A DNA stretch of 64,000 nucleotides from an uncultured Lacinutrix sp. (GTDB taxonomy: Bacteria; Bacteroidota; Bacteroidia; Flavobacteriales; Flavobacteriaceae), in the NCBI RefSeq assembly GCF_947500325.1, contig NZ_CANMRQ010000011.1, positions 56,189-120,188 of the forward strand. The letters run 5' to 3'. The first letter of the stretch is position 1. Each line of letters begins with the position of its first letter. This document shows, one piece after another, positions 35,802-45,941 of the stretch. The position numbers were made by a program, and so were the translations under genes. The notes beneath the pieces were generated by a model. It worked only from the letters and a program-made list of their open reading frames with translations, had not been told where the DNA came from and did not search any database.

Positions 35802-36836
35802 ATGAATATAGAAAACTTAATAAGAGACAATATTAAGGCATTAAAACCTTATTCTTCTGCAAGAGACGAATATAATAGCGTGACTAAAGCTATGGTTTTT
35901 CTTGATGCAAACGAAAACCCTTTTAATAATGGTGTTAATCGGTATCCAGATCCACATCAAATAAAAGTTAAAGACTTACTATGTAAGATAAAAGGAGTGT
36001 CATCAAAAAACATATTGTTAGGTAATGGAAGTGATGAAGTTCTTGATCTTATTTTTAGAGCTTTGTGTGAACCAAAAGAAGATAACGTAGTCACTTTGCC
36101 ACCTACTTATGGTATGTATGAAGTATTAGCTAATACTAACGCTGTAGATGTTATTAAAGTTGAATTAACTAGAGATTTTCAGCCTAATTATGAAGCTGTT
36201 ATAGAAGCCGCAAATAGTAAGTCTAAGATTTTGTTTTTATGCTCTCCTAACAATCCAACTGCTAATAGTTTTGATAGTAATAAAGTTGAAAAGCTTTTAA
36301 TGAACTTTAAAGGTATTGTTGTTATAGATGAAGCTTATATTGATTTTTCTAATGAAGCCAGTTGGATTAGTAGATTAAATGAATTTCCAAACCTAATAGT
36401 AACTCAGACACTTTCAAAAGCTTATGGTTTAGCAGGAATACGATTGGGGATTTGTTATAGTTCTGAATTAATTATTGATACCTTAAAAAAAATAAAACCG
36501 CCATATAATATAAATGAACTTACTCAACAACGCGCGATTAAGCGAATGAGTTATATTTCTGGCGTTAAAAACGAAATTAAGATAGTAAAGGAAGAACGTG
36601 AAAGGCTAGTTTCAGAATTAGAAACAATAGATTTAATAAAAAAGATCTATCCTTCAGATGCGAATTTTCTTTTAGTAAAAGTGGATGATGCAAATAAACG
36701 CTATAATCAATTAATACAAAAAGGGATTGTTGTTAGAAATAGAACAAATCAGCCTTTATGCGAAAATTGCTTAAGATTTACTGTTGGTACTTCTATAGAA
36801 AATAACAAACTAATTAAAGAACTAAAAACATTATAA
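35802..36836 (+). CDS. hisC: histidinol-phosphate aminotransferase
   Basis: PLP-dependent aminotransferase of histidine synthesis, 344 residues. The cofactor Lys is in TQTLSKAYGLAGIRLG; DANENPF, GNGSDEVLDL, SPNNPT and VIDEAYIDF are the expected fold-type I motifs. It starts one base after the hisD stop and abuts hisB. Confidence 0.97.
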   Translation: MNIENLIRDNIKALKPYSSARDEYNSVTKAMVFLDANENPFNNGVNRYPDPHQIKVKDLLCKIKGVSSKNILLGNGSDEVLDLIFRALCEPKEDNVVTLPPTYGMYEVLANTNAVDVIKVELTRDFQPNYEAVIEAANSKSKILFLCSPNNPTANSFDSNKVEKLLMNFKGIVVIDEAYIDFSNEASWISRLNEFPNLIVTQTLSKAYGLAGIRLGICYSSELIIDTLKKIKPPYNINELTQQRAIKRMSYISGVKNEIKIVKEERERLVSELETIDLIKKIYPSDANFLLVKVDDANKRYNQLIQKGIVVRNRTNQPLCENCLRFTVGTSIENNKLIKELKTL

Positions 36837-37970
36837 ATGAAACGTGTACTATTTATAGACAGGGACGGAACAATAATAAAAGAACCAGCAGATGAACAAA
36901 TTGATTCGTTTGAAAAGTTAATTTTCTACCCTAAAGTATTTCAATATTTAGCTAGAATTTCAAAAGAATTAAACTACGAAATTGTAATGATTACTAATCA
37001 AGATGGATTAGGAACAGAAGTATATCCAGAGCAGACCTTTTGGCCAGTGCATAATTTTATAATAGAAACTTTTAAAGCTGAAGGTATAGAATTTAAGGAG
37101 CAATTTATAGATAGAACTTTTGCTAAAGACAATGCGCCCACTCGTAAACCAAATACAGGCTTATTAACACAGTATTTTTCTAATGAATACGATCTTGCAA
37201 ATTCATTTGTAATTGGAGATCGTTTAACAGATATTGAATTAGCTAAAAATTTAAACTCTAAAGGTGTTTTTATTAATGATAATACAAATTTAGGAACAGA
37301 TGAAATAACTGTTAAGCGCGAAGCTTTAGAGCAATATATTGCTTTAGAAACTAATGATTGGGAAGCTATTTATACGTTTTTAAAAGCAGAAGAACGAACA
37401 GGAAGTATTATTAGAAATACAAACGAAACTAAAATAGAAATTGATTTAAATCTTGATGGCACTGGACAAAGTAAAATTGATACTGGTATTGCTTTTTTTG
37501 ATCATATGTTAGATCAAATTGCTAGGCATGGTCAATTAGACTTAAATATTAAAGTAGATGGAGATTTAGAAGTCGATGAGCACCATACCATTGAAGATAC
37601 AGCAATTGCTTTAGGTGAAGTTTTTGCAGAAACTCTAGGAAACAAATTAGGTATTGAACGTTATGGTTTTTGTTTACCAATGGATGATTGTCTGTCTCAA
37701 GTTGCAATTGATTTTGGTGGAAGAAATTGGTTAGTATGGGAAGCAGATTTTAAGCGCGAAATGGTAGGCAAAATGCCAACTGAAATGTTTTTTCATTTTT
37801 TTAAGTCTTTTACAGATGGCGCAAAATGTAATTTAAATATAAAAGCAGAAGGCACAAATGAACATCATAAAATAGAGGCTATTTTTAAAGCTTTTGCAAA
37901 AGCTATTAAAATGGCAGTAAAACGAGATGTAGAAAAAATGATTTTGCCATCTACAAAAGGTATGCTGTAA
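36837..37970 (+). CDS. hisB: bifunctional histidinol-phosphatase / imidazoleglycerol-phosphate dehydratase
   Basis: A 377-residue fusion. Residues 1-165 are an HAD phosphatase (FIDRDGTII with D8 and D10). Residues from about 180 are IGP dehydratase, with metal-binding His motifs [28 protein letters not shown] and NEHHKIEA. It supplies two pathway steps from one gene. It abuts hisC and overlaps hisH by one base. Confidence 0.97.
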   Translation: MKRVLFIDRDGTIIKEPADEQIDSFEKLIFYPKVFQYLARISKELNYEIVMITNQDGLGTEVYPEQTFWPVHNFIIETFKAEGIEFKEQFIDRTFAKDNAPTRKPNTGLLTQYFSNEYDLANSFVIGDRLTDIELAKNLNSKGVFINDNTNLGTDEITVKREALEQYIALETNDWEAIYTFLKAEERTGSIIRNTNETKIEIDLNLDGTGQSKIDTGIAFFDHMLDQIARHGQLDLNIKVDGDLEVDEHHTIEDTAIALGEVFAETLGNKLGIERYGFCLPMDDCLSQVAIDFGGRNWLVWEADFKREMVGKMPTEMFFHFFKSFTDGAKCNLNIKAEGTNEHHKIEAIFKAFAKAIKMAVKRDVEKMILPSTKGML

Positions 37971-38551
37971 TGAAATTAGTAATTATAGATTATGGAGCAG
38001 GAAATATTAAAAGCATTCAATTCGCTTTTAAACGCTTAGGCTATAAGGCAATATTATCAAGTGACCCTAAAGAAATTAAAAGGGCGGATAAAGTTATATT
38101 TCCTGGTGTTGGAGAAGCTAGTTCAGCAATGCAAAAACTAAAAGAAAGCGGTTTAGATATATTAATACCTAAATTGAAACAACCAGTTTTAGGCATTTGT
38201 TTAGGAATGCAATTGCTTTGTAAATCTACAGAAGAAGGAAATACAATTGGCTTAGGAGTTTTTAATGTGGAAGTAAAACGATTTTCAAATAAAGTAAAAG
38301 TACCGCAAATGGGTTGGAATACTGTAACAAATTTGAAGTCTAAATTATTTGAAAATGTTAAAGAAGATGCGTTTATGTATTTAATACATAGTTATTATGC
38401 AGAAGCTAATACACAAAGTATAGCAACTACCAATTATGGGTTGAATTATGCTTCCGCATTACAAAAAGATAATTTTTACGGTGTACAATTTCATCCAGAA
38501 AAGAGTAGTATAGATGGAGAACAAATTTTAAAGAATTTTTTAGAGTTATAA
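37970..38551 (+). CDS. hisH: imidazole glycerol phosphate synthase, glutaminase subunit
   Basis: Class I glutamine amidotransferase of 193 residues that feeds ammonia to HisF. The nucleophile Cys is in [10 protein letters not shown], and the His-Glu pair in QFHPEKS. The start overlaps the hisB stop as TAATG. Confidence 0.97.
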   Translation: MKLVIIDYGAGNIKSIQFAFKRLGYKAILSSDPKEIKRADKVIFPGVGEASSAMQKLKESGLDILIPKLKQPVLGICLGMQLLCKSTEEGNTIGLGVFNVEVKRFSNKVKVPQMGWNTVTNLKSKLFENVKEDAFMYLIHSYYAEANTQSIATTNYGLNYASALQKDNFYGVQFHPEKSSIDGEQILKNFLEL

Positions 38552-38552
38552 T

Positions 38553-39269
38553 ATGAGAATAATACCAGCAATAGATATAATAGAAGGGAAGTGCGTAAGA
38601 TTAACAAAAGGAGATTATAGTACTAAAAAAATATATAATGAAAACCCTTTAGAAATAGCAAAAGCATTTGAAGCTTCAGGAATTCAATATTTACACGTTG
38701 TTGATTTAGATGGTGCAAAAGCTAAACATATTGTAAATTATAAGGTTTTAGAAGAAATAGCCACAAAAACAAATTTAAAAATTGATTTTGGTGGAGGATT
38801 AAAATCTGATGAAGATTTACATATCGCTTTTAATTCTGGTGCAAATCAAGTTACAGGAGGAAGTATAGCAGTAAAGAATCCTGAGGTCTTTAATAAATGG
38901 ATTACTAAATATGGACCTGATAAAATTATTTTGGGCGCGGATTGTAATAATGAAAAGATTGCCATAAATGGTTGGCAAGAAGAGAGTGAATTAGATGTTA
39001 TTCCATTTATTAAAAATTATCAAGCTAAAGGAATAGATTATGTTATATGTACAGATATAGCGAAAGATGGGATGTTAGAAGGTCCTTCTTTTGAGTTGTA
39101 TACGCGTATTTTAAGTGATGTAGATAATGTTAAATTGATTGCGTCTGGAGGAATATCTACTTTTAATGAGTTGCCAAAGCTTAAAGAAATGGGCTGTGAA
39201 GGTGTTATTATTGGTAAGGCTATATATGAGAATAAAATAAGTTTAAAACAATTAGAAACACTTATCTAA
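38553..39269 (+). CDS. hisA: ProFAR isomerase
   Basis: Amadori isomerase with a TIM barrel, 238 residues. The N-terminal catalytic Asp is in [15 protein letters not shown], phosphate-binding GGGLKS and IASGGIS are present, and the second catalytic Asp is in [10 protein letters not shown]. One base separates it from hisH, and one base from hisF. Confidence 0.97.
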   Translation: MRIIPAIDIIEGKCVRLTKGDYSTKKIYNENPLEIAKAFEASGIQYLHVVDLDGAKAKHIVNYKVLEEIATKTNLKIDFGGGLKSDEDLHIAFNSGANQVTGGSIAVKNPEVFNKWITKYGPDKIILGADCNNEKIAINGWQEESELDVIPFIKNYQAKGIDYVICTDIAKDGMLEGPSFELYTRILSDVDNVKLIASGGISTFNELPKLKEMGCEGVIIGKAIYENKISLKQLETLI

Positions 39270-39270
39270 T

Positions 39271-40026
39271 ATGCTAACAAAAAGAATAATCCCTTGCTTA
39301 GATATTAAAAACGGAAGAACAGTAAAAGGAGTAAATTTTGTGAATTTAATAGATGCAGGTGATCCTGTAGAATTAGCAAAACAATATGCTCTTGAAGGAG
39401 CAGATGAATTGGTGTTTCTTGATATTTCTGCAACATTAGAAGGAAGAAATACTACATTAGAAATGGTTCTTAAAGTTGCAGAACAAGTTAATATTCCATT
39501 TACTGTTGGAGGTGGTATTTCTTCTATTGAAGATGTAGATAGACTTCTAAAATCTGGAGCAGATAAAGTATCAATAAATTCTTCAGCAGTAAAACGACCA
39601 GAACTAATAAGTGAATTATCAGAGAAATTTGGAAGTCAATGTATTACTGTAGCTATAGATGCTAAACAAATTAACAATGAATGGGTTGTACACTTGGCAG
39701 GCGGAAGTATTCCTACTCAATTAAATTTATTTACTTGGGCTAAAGAAGTAGAACAACGTGGTGCTGGCGAGATTTTATTCACTTCAATGAATAATGATGG
39801 AACTAAAGCAGGATTTGCTAATGAAGCTTTAGAAAAGTTATCAAGTGAATTAAATATTCCTATAATAGCTTCTGGTGGAGCAGGAACTATCCAGCATTTT
39901 ATAGATACTTTCAAAGTAGGAAAAGCAGATGCGGCATTAGCTGCAAGCGTATTTCATTTTGGTGAAATACCAATTCTAGAATTAAAACAAGAATTACAGA
40001 ATAATGATATACCAGTAAGGTTATGA
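39271..40026 (+). CDS. hisF: imidazole glycerol phosphate synthase, cyclase subunit
   Basis: TIM-barrel cyclase of 251 residues, partner of HisH, making IGP and AICAR. Catalytic Asp residues lie in [15 protein letters not shown] and [17 protein letters not shown] and ASGGAGT bind phosphate. Its stop overlaps the next start as ATGA. Confidence 0.97.
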   Translation: MLTKRIIPCLDIKNGRTVKGVNFVNLIDAGDPVELAKQYALEGADELVFLDISATLEGRNTTLEMVLKVAEQVNIPFTVGGGISSIEDVDRLLKSGADKVSINSSAVKRPELISELSEKFGSQCITVAIDAKQINNEWVVHLAGGSIPTQLNLFTWAKEVEQRGAGEILFTSMNNDGTKAGFANEALEKLSSELNIPIIASGGAGTIQHFIDTFKVGKADAALAASVFHFGEIPILELKQELQNNDIPVRL

Positions 40027-40358
40027 AAAAATTATTTTTAGATGATATTAGAACCATAGAAATGGTTTATGATAAATCTACAGAAAATGAATTTGATATT
40101 GTTAGAACCTATCATGCATTTGTTGAATATATTATAAATAATGGGCTTCCAGAGTTTATAAGCTTTGATAATGACCTTGGTTTAGATGAACAGGGAAACG
40201 TTGCTTTAGATGGATATGCAGCTGCAAAATGGTTAGTATATGATTCTGGTTTAGATTTAAGAAAATTAAATTATAAAGTGCATTCTGCAAATCCAGTAGC
40301 TGCAGAACAAATAAAAGGGCTTTTAAATAATTACATAGAATATTTAAATAAAAAATGA
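40023..40358 (+). CDS. cyclic-phosphate-processing receiver (cREC)-like protein in the his operon
   Basis: A 111-residue single-domain protein resembling the cREC branch of receiver domains. It has an N-terminal acidic pair D7-D8 (LFLDDIRT), a second acidic site ISFDNDLG (D49, D51), [10 protein letters not shown], and a VHSANP segment with His87 in place of the usual Thr/Lys region. Comparative genomics has linked such domains to cyclic phosphate processing; this is family knowledge and no activity is shown. It overlaps hisF and hisIE by four bases each (ATGA at both junctions), so it is translated with histidine enzymes. No histidine step is missing that it would fill. Confidence 0.75.
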   Translation: MKKLFLDDIRTIEMVYDKSTENEFDIVRTYHAFVEYIINNGLPEFISFDNDLGLDEQGNVALDGYAAAKWLVYDSGLDLRKLNYKVHSANPVAAEQIKGLLNNYIEYLNKK

Positions 40359-40951
40359 AGAATATAAAATACAATACACAAGGATTAATCCCTGCAATAA
40401 TACAAGACGAAAATACTAAAGCAGTATTAATGCTTGGTTATATGAATGCAGAGGCATTAGATAAAACATTAAAAACTAATTTGGTTACTTTTTTTAGTAG
40501 AAGTAAGCAACGTTTGTGGACAAAAGGAGAAGAAAGTGGAAACGTTTTAAATTTAGTTAGTATTAAAAATGACTGTGATAATGATGCATTATTAATTACT
40601 GCAAGCCCAAAAGGACCTACGTGTCACAAAGGTACAGATACTTGTTGGGCAGAAACTAATAATGAGAACTATGGTTTTATTTCTAAGCTAGAAACAGTAA
40701 TAGAAGATAGGAGAACAAATGCTAGTAGTGAAAAATCTTATGTTGCATCATTATTTGAAAAAGGAATTAATAAAATAGCTCAAAAAGTAGGAGAGGAAGC
40801 GGTAGAAGTAGTAATAGAAGCAAAAGATAATGACGACAATTTATTTCTAAATGAAAGTGCAGATTTATTATTTCATTATTTAATGCTCTTACAGGCTAAA
40901 GGATATAAACTTAACGATGTTGTAGAAGTATTAAAAAATAGAGAAAAATAA
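40355..40951 (+). CDS. hisI: bifunctional phosphoribosyl-AMP cyclohydrolase / phosphoribosyl-ATP pyrophosphatase
   Basis: HisIE fusion, 198 residues, steps two and three of histidine synthesis. HisI (1-105) has zinc-binding DCDNDALL and PTCHKGTDTCW; HisE (110-198) has the helical GEEAVEVVIEAKD and ESADLLFHYLMLL. It is the last gene of the operon and overlaps the cREC gene by four bases. Confidence 0.96.
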   Translation: MKNIKYNTQGLIPAIIQDENTKAVLMLGYMNAEALDKTLKTNLVTFFSRSKQRLWTKGEESGNVLNLVSIKNDCDNDALLITASPKGPTCHKGTDTCWAETNNENYGFISKLETVIEDRRTNASSEKSYVASLFEKGINKIAQKVGEEAVEVVIEAKDNDDNLFLNESADLLFHYLMLLQAKGYKLNDVVEVLKNREK

Positions 40952-41005
40952 GTATAATCTTTTTGTAGTAATTCTTCGTAAATAGAATATTAAATACATT
41001 CTAAC

Positions 41006-42418
41006 ATGACTAAACACTCTTTATTAAACTACTTATTAATCTTTTGTTTAATTGTTTCTGTTTCATCTTGTTTTGAAGATGAAGATGATTTGCAATCTGC
41101 AAATACAAATACACCTTTAAGTGCAACAGATCCTAATAACCCAAACCCTTTTACAGGAGTTATGCCTGCTATAGAAACAATGCCTTATGCTCAAATATCA
41201 AGTAATCGCTATTGTATAGATTTGCAAGTATGGGATATACCAAATAACAGAACAGAACCAATAAAAACGACAGATAATATTCAAGCAGCGATAGATTGGG
41301 CTGTTGCAGAAGGTTATGGAGAAGTGTGTTTACCAGCTGGTCATTATTTAATTGGTAAATATGGAAATGATATTTATCAGGCAGGTATAGAGCTTCGAAG
41401 TAATATGGCTTTTTTATTAGATCAAAATGCTATTATAGAAATGGCTCCAAATAATAAATGGAATTATTGTGCAATAGCAGTTCGCGGAAAATCTTATGTC
41501 GTAATTTCCGGAGGTAAAATACTTGGAGATAGAGAAAATCATGAATTTACGCCTAGAGAAAGTGATGGAGCAATTGCACATGACGAAGGTCATTTAATTT
41601 GCATTGAAGGCGAAAACGAATATGTAACTATTGAGAATGTAACCTTAGGCAAAGCAAATGGAGATGGGATTTTAATGGTAGGTAGTCCAAGTGGTTCATT
41701 AGAGCAGAACCTAAAAAACATTACTGTAAGACGTAATAATTTTTCAGATAATAGGAGACAAGGTATTTCGTTAGTTGGAAGTTCTGAAATTTTAATAGAA
41801 AACAACGAAATTCATCATACAAACGGTACATCTCCTCAATTTGGAATAGATTTAGAAGGCGCAGGACGTTTAAATGAAAACATTACTATTAGAAATAATT
41901 ATTTTCATAATAATAGAGGTGGAGATATTGTAAATACAGATGGCAAAAATGTCTTGCTAGAGGATAATATTCTATTACAAGGAGATGATAGTGAGTATAT
42001 TGATGGCCCAATAGTATATTGGAAAAATGCAGATTGGACTATAAGAAATAATACAATTACTATGCGTACAGTATCAGTTAATAATTGGAATGGAATTATT
42101 ATGTATTCTAATGATAACCCAAAAACAAATCCTGCAACAACTTTTATCTATAATAATACTCTAAATAATTCTGGAATGTATATGTATAAAGGTGCAGATT
42201 TAGAGATAAGAGATAATTATTTTAATAAAGGGCATTTAGCGTTTTGGAAAATGGATAATCTTACTCTTGAAAATAATATAGTAGAGCATCCAAATGAGTG
42301 TTGGGCATATCGTTTTCTTGAAGTTAGTGGAAGTGCATCGGGAAATACATATAACGGAGAAGCTTTTAGCATACCATTAGAAGATAATATACCTTGGGAT
42401 GGATGTTGGATAAATTAG
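41006..42418 (+). CDS. lipoprotein with right-handed parallel beta-helix
   Basis: A 470-residue lipoprotein (lipobox VSSC, Cys22, followed by an acidic FEDEDD linker, often seen in surface lipoproteins of this phylum). From about residue 85 it is a right-handed beta-helix with Asn ladders (ITVRRNNFSDNRRQGI, ILIENNEIHHTNG, ITIRNNYFHNNRGGD), the architecture of pectate lyase-like and other polysaccharide-active proteins. Catalytic residues cannot be assigned. It stands alone, with no SusC/D pair nearby. Confidence 0.8.
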   Translation: MTKHSLLNYLLIFCLIVSVSSCFEDEDDLQSANTNTPLSATDPNNPNPFTGVMPAIETMPYAQISSNRYCIDLQVWDIPNNRTEPIKTTDNIQAAIDWAVAEGYGEVCLPAGHYLIGKYGNDIYQAGIELRSNMAFLLDQNAIIEMAPNNKWNYCAIAVRGKSYVVISGGKILGDRENHEFTPRESDGAIAHDEGHLICIEGENEYVTIENVTLGKANGDGILMVGSPSGSLEQNLKNITVRRNNFSDNRRQGISLVGSSEILIENNEIHHTNGTSPQFGIDLEGAGRLNENITIRNNYFHNNRGGDIVNTDGKNVLLEDNILLQGDDSEYIDGPIVYWKNADWTIRNNTITMRTVSVNNWNGIIMYSNDNPKTNPATTFIYNNTLNNSGMYMYKGADLEIRDNYFNKGHLAFWKMDNLTLENNIVEHPNECWAYRFLEVSGSASGNTYNGEAFSIPLEDNIPWDGCWIN

Positions 42419-42424
42419 TATAGC

Positions 42425-42459
42425 AAAAAAGGCATTAGAAATATTTCTAATGCCTTTTT
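42425..42459. terminator. bidirectional terminator
   Basis: A stem of about 16 bp (AAAAAGGCATTAGAAA with TTTCTAATGCCTTTTT) between two convergent genes, with A- and T-runs on both sides. Confidence 0.9.
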
Positions 42460-42480
42460 CTTATTTAAGTGTTACTAATC

Positions 42481-42903
42481 TTATTTTATCCAATGCTTCT
42501 CAATAGCAGATTTAGCTAAAAATACTAAAGCTATACAAACAACAATAACTAGTATTGGCATTACATAACTCTTTACTTCAACATTTGCAAATATATAACC
42601 ATGTTGTACTATAGCTGCAATAGCAGAAATTATAAATAGAATATAAGCCCATTTCTTTTTTATTAATAAAGAAACTGCTCCTAAAAAGCCACAAAATACA
42701 GCCAAAGCAAATGCTGCAGTATACCAAGCTGGATATTCTACTAAAAATTCTGCTTGTTGTTCTTCTGGTAAAGCTGCTATCATTTCATCTGTCATAATGG
42801 CCCTTCCTACATAAGCCATAACGCCTAGTCCATTCCATAGTAAGGCTAAAACGGCTACGATCCAATACCATACAGGTATTTTTTGTGTTGCATTTTCTGT
42901 CAT
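42481..42903 (-). CDS. four-helix membrane protein of unknown function
   Basis: About 140 residues with four membrane helices (PVWYWIVAVLALLWNGLGVM, YTAAFALAVFCGFLGAVSLL, YILFIISAIAAIVQHG and MPILVIVVCIALVFLA) and a short hydrophilic N-terminus (MTENATQKI). The internal ATG at 42903 is preferred over an ATG 54 bases upstream, since it starts just ahead of the first helix. No known transporter motif. It is divergent from the truA-like gene. Confidence 0.7.
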   Translation of the reverse strand: MTENATQKIPVWYWIVAVLALLWNGLGVMAYVGRAIMTDEMIAALPEEQQAEFLVEYPAWYTAAFALAVFCGFLGAVSLLIKKKWAYILFIISAIAAIVQHGYIFANVEVKSYVMPILVIVVCIALVFLAKSAIEKHWIK

Positions 42904-42987
42904 AATTTTAAGGTTTTGTTGGTTAATTTTAACTACAATGTATAAAAATTTTGTCATATCTGTTAAAATGGGTTACTTGCTGCTTCT

Positions 42988-43776
42988 ATGAGCGCATTTA
43001 ATAAAAAGTACTATTACCTTATTACTATTCAATATTTAGGCTATCGTTTTCATGGCTGGCAAAAGCAACCAGATGTAAAAACATTACATCTTATGGTAGA
43101 TCGAACATTAAACTTTATTCTAGAAGGAAAACGTTTTAAAAGCTTGGCCTCTGGAAGAACAGATGCAATGGTATCTGCAGAAGAAACTGCCATTGAATTA
43201 TTTCTATATGAACCTATAACAGATAAAAATGCTTTTCTAAAACTATTTAATACTAATTTACCTCAAGATATTAGAGCATTAACTATTAAAGAAGTCGATG
43301 AGAAGTTTAATATTATTAATAACCCTAAAGTGAAAGAGTACTTGTATTTGTTTGCTTTTGGCGATAAATTTCATCCTTTTTGCGCGCCAATATTAACAAC
43401 AATATTAGATGATTTAGATGTTAACCTTATGAAACAAGGCGCTAAATTGTTTGAAGGTGAACATTATTTAAAAACGTATTGTTATAAGCCTTCAGATAAT
43501 GGTATTTATAAACGTGAAATTTTAACTTGTGAAATTGTAGAGAATACTATTTATACAGCAAACTTTTTTCCTAAAAAGAGTTATTTGTTGCGTATTCGAG
43601 GTAAAGGTTTTATGAGAAATCAAATTAGATTAATGATGGGTACATTAATCGATTTGGGGAAAAATAAATTATCACTTAAGGATATTGAAAATTCATTGTT
43701 ACCAGATAACACTGTTAAAATGGAATATATAGCTCCAGCTTCTGGACTAATTTTAAAATCAGTTGAATTTGAATAG
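42988..43776 (+). CDS. TruA-like tRNA pseudouridine synthase
   Basis: A 262-residue pseudouridine synthase of the TruA family (isomerises uridines in the tRNA anticodon stem, positions 38-40). The catalytic Asp is D59 in SGRTDAMVSA, where the family more usually has GRTDAGVHA. Further matches are TIQYLGYRFHGWQKQPD and the C-terminal RIRGKGFMRNQIRLMMGTLI. The altered loop suggests a paralogue with a different target; a canonical truA is not in this window. Confidence 0.85.
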   Translation: MSAFNKKYYYLITIQYLGYRFHGWQKQPDVKTLHLMVDRTLNFILEGKRFKSLASGRTDAMVSAEETAIELFLYEPITDKNAFLKLFNTNLPQDIRALTIKEVDEKFNIINNPKVKEYLYLFAFGDKFHPFCAPILTTILDDLDVNLMKQGAKLFEGEHYLKTYCYKPSDNGIYKREILTCEIVENTIYTANFFPKKSYLLRIRGKGFMRNQIRLMMGTLIDLGKNKLSLKDIENSLLPDNTVKMEYIAPASGLILKSVEFE

Positions 43777-43815
43777 ATAATAACCACTATATTTAAAAAA
43801 ATAATTTCAATTATA

Positions 43816-44499
43816 ATGAGTAATACAGTTTCAAAAGACATTTTAACATTTCTAGATAAATTAGAAAAGAATAATAACCGTGAATGGTTTACAGAGAACA
43901 AACCAGAGTTTAAAAGGATTGAAGCTGAAGCTAAAGCATTTTATAATACTGTTTTAGAGCAGTTAAACAGTCATGATGAAATAGACAAGTTAAAGATTTT
44001 TAGAATTTATAGAGACGTACGTTTTTCAAAAAATAAGTTGCCTTACAAAAACAATCTTGGCGGTTCATTTCATCGCACAAAGCCTAGACTAAGAGGTGGT
44101 TACTATTTGCAAATTCAACCAAATAATAAGAGTTTTATCGCTACAGGTTTTTGGGATCCAGCTAAAGAAGATTTATTGCGTATTCGTAAAGAGTTTGAAA
44201 TGGACGATCAAGAGATTAGAGATATTATTAATGACAAAACGTTTAAATCTATTTGGGGAGATTTTGTTGGAGATGAATTGAAAACAGCTCCTAAAGGTTT
44301 TGATAAAGAGCATTCTGCTATAGATTTAATTAGAAAAAAACAATTTATCTTCGTTAAGAACTATTCAGATAAAGAAGTATTATCAAAAGGGTTTATAGAT
44401 GATGTTAATAAATCTTTTAAAACCATACGGCCATATTTTGATTATATGAGTGATGTATTAACTACAGATTTAAATGGTGTTTCGATGCTTAAAGACTAA
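43816..44499 (+). CDS. DUF2461 family protein
   Basis: A 227-residue cytoplasmic protein matching the DUF2461/TIGR02453 pattern: FLDKLEKNNNREWFTENKPEF at the start, then FRIYRDVRFSKNKLPYKNNL and GGYYLQIQPNNKSFIATGFWDP. Function unknown across the family. Structure predictions for such proteins are alpha+beta; no catalytic residues are assigned. Confidence 0.88.
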   Translation: MSNTVSKDILTFLDKLEKNNNREWFTENKPEFKRIEAEAKAFYNTVLEQLNSHDEIDKLKIFRIYRDVRFSKNKLPYKNNLGGSFHRTKPRLRGGYYLQIQPNNKSFIATGFWDPAKEDLLRIRKEFEMDDQEIRDIINDKTFKSIWGDFVGDELKTAPKGFDKEHSAIDLIRKKQFIFVKNYSDKEVLSKGFIDDVNKSFKTIRPYFDYMSDVLTTDLNGVSMLKD

Positions 44500-44500
44500 A

Positions 44501-44536
44501 TAGATAAGGCTGAGTATTTTTACTCAGCCTTATCTA
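44501..44536. terminator. bidirectional terminator, 16-bp perfect stem
   Basis: TAGATAAGGCTGAGTA and TACTCAGCCTTATCTA flank a four-T loop between convergent genes. The T-run after it is short and broken (AATTTTACTTTT), but stem length makes it a good terminator. Confidence 0.85.
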
Positions 44537-44555
44537 ATTTTACTTTTATTTAGTT

Positions 44556-45305
44556 TTATACTTGACTTAATCCACCATCAACTTCAATTTCAATTCCATT
44601 AATGTAAGAGGCTTCATCCGAAGCTAGAAATAATGCTGTGTTAGCTACCTCTTCAGATTTTCCAAAACGACCTAATGGTACTTGTTGAGCAAAACCTTTT
44701 CCCATGTCTTCAACAACATCTTCAGGTAATCCCATTTTTCCATATATTGGGGTGTCTATTGGTCCAGGAGCAATAGAGTTTACACGTATGCCTCTTGATT
44801 TCACTTCAGATGTTAATACTCTAGAGTAGGCACGTAAAGCACCTTTACTTGCAGAATATACACCTAATCCATCAAACCCTTTTTGATGTACAATTGAGTT
44901 TGTAAATAATATTGAACCACCATCATTAATATGTGGTAAGGCTTCTTTTACAGCAAGAATAGGCCCTTTTACATTAATATCGAAAATTTCGTTGTAATGA
45001 GATTCTGTTATTTCATTTGTTGGTGTAGGAGGCGCAATACCAGCATTTAAAAATAGAATATCAATTTTTCCGAATTTATTTGTAGCTTCTTTTATTAGGT
45101 TAACATTATCTTCTGGCTTAGATACATCGGCTAATACAGTAATAAAATCACCACTAAGATCTTTTACTATTGCATCTAATGCTTCTTGACGTCTTCCAGA
45201 TAACACTACTTTTGCGCCTTCTTGCAGGTATAATTTTGCAGTAGCTAAACCTATACCGCTATTTGCTCCAGTTATTACTGCTACTTTGTTTTTTAATTTA
45301 TTCAT
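44556..45305 (-). CDS. SDR family oxidoreductase
   Basis: A 249-residue classical short-chain dehydrogenase: TGANSGIG cofactor loop, NAGIAPP, catalytic Ser in LFTNSIVH and Tyr-Lys in YSASKGALRAYSR, and a C-terminal INGIEIEVDGGLSQV. ATG at 45305 (MNKLKNKVAVITGAN) is preferred over one 33 bases upstream, which would overlap the operator. It follows the TetR-type gene on the same strand and has its own operator site, so it is the probable repressor target. Substrate unknown. Confidence 0.9.
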   Translation of the reverse strand: MNKLKNKVAVITGANSGIGLATAKLYLQEGAKVVLSGRRQEALDAIVKDLSGDFITVLADVSKPEDNVNLIKEATNKFGKIDILFLNAGIAPPTPTNEITESHYNEIFDINVKGPILAVKEALPHINDGGSILFTNSIVHQKGFDGLGVYSASKGALRAYSRVLTSEVKSRGIRVNSIAPGPIDTPIYGKMGLPEDVVEDMGKGFAQQVPLGRFGKSEEVANTALFLASDEASYINGIEIEVDGGLSQV

Positions 45306-45320
45306 AGTTTTTGTTTTTAT

Positions 45321-45338
45321 TTGAAACAATCGTTTCAA
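45321..45338. promoter_or_regulatory. TetR-type operator before the SDR gene
   Basis: Perfect 7-bp inverted repeat TTGAAACaatcGTTTCAA, 16 bases upstream of the SDR start. The same site with one change occurs upstream of the TetR-type gene itself (45942-45959). Confidence 0.75.
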
Positions 45339-45354
45339 ATTGAGTTAAAAAAAA

Positions 45355-45936
45355 TTAATTTAATATCTGCAAAGTCATTTTTATAATACCTTGCAGTTGT
45401 TTTTTGTCATTAATTAAAATACCAGTCATTCTAAATCCTTGAATAGAAGAAAATAAGAATAAACTATAATTTTTTGCTGTTTGATTCTTATTAATAAGTC
45501 CTTCATTCTGTCCTTGAGATATTAAACTTTCAAAAAGCTGTAAAGTCTGTTCTTGATTATTGTTTAAAAAATTATTAATTAATAAATCTTGATTGGCCAT
45601 TTCAGATTTACAATTAGTAATTAAACATCCCTTTCTATCTTTGTCAGATAATATTTCAGATAAATACAGGTTAAAAATAGACTCAATCGCTTCAAGTGAA
45701 TTTTCAGACTTGATAAGTGTAGAGGCAGTTATTTTACTGTACTTGTTTTGATAGTTTTTTAAGCATTCTAAAAACAAACTCAATTTGTTACCAAACGAAT
45801 TATAAATGCTTGATCGGTTTAAACCAGTAGCATCAACTAAATCTTGCATAGAGGTTGCATTGTAACCTTTTAAATGAAAAACATTACTAGCTTGTTCTAA
45901 AACATAATCTTTATTAAATACTTCTACTTTTGGCAT
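45355..45936 (-). CDS. TetR family transcriptional repressor
   Basis: A 193-residue repressor with an N-terminal TetR HTH (VLEQASNVFHLKGYNATSMQDLVDA and LNRSSIYNSFGNKLSLFL) and an all-helical ligand-binding domain that contains two Cys (GCLITNCKSEM). Palindromes of matching sequence upstream of it and of the SDR gene indicate self-regulation and control of that gene. Confidence 0.9.
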   Translation of the reverse strand: MPKVEVFNKDYVLEQASNVFHLKGYNATSMQDLVDATGLNRSSIYNSFGNKLSLFLECLKNYQNKYSKITASTLIKSENSLEAIESIFNLYLSEILSDKDRKGCLITNCKSEMANQDLLINNFLNNNQEQTLQLFESLISQGQNEGLINKNQTAKNYSLFLFSSIQGFRMTGILINDKKQLQGIIKMTLQILN

Positions 45937-45941
45937 TTTAT

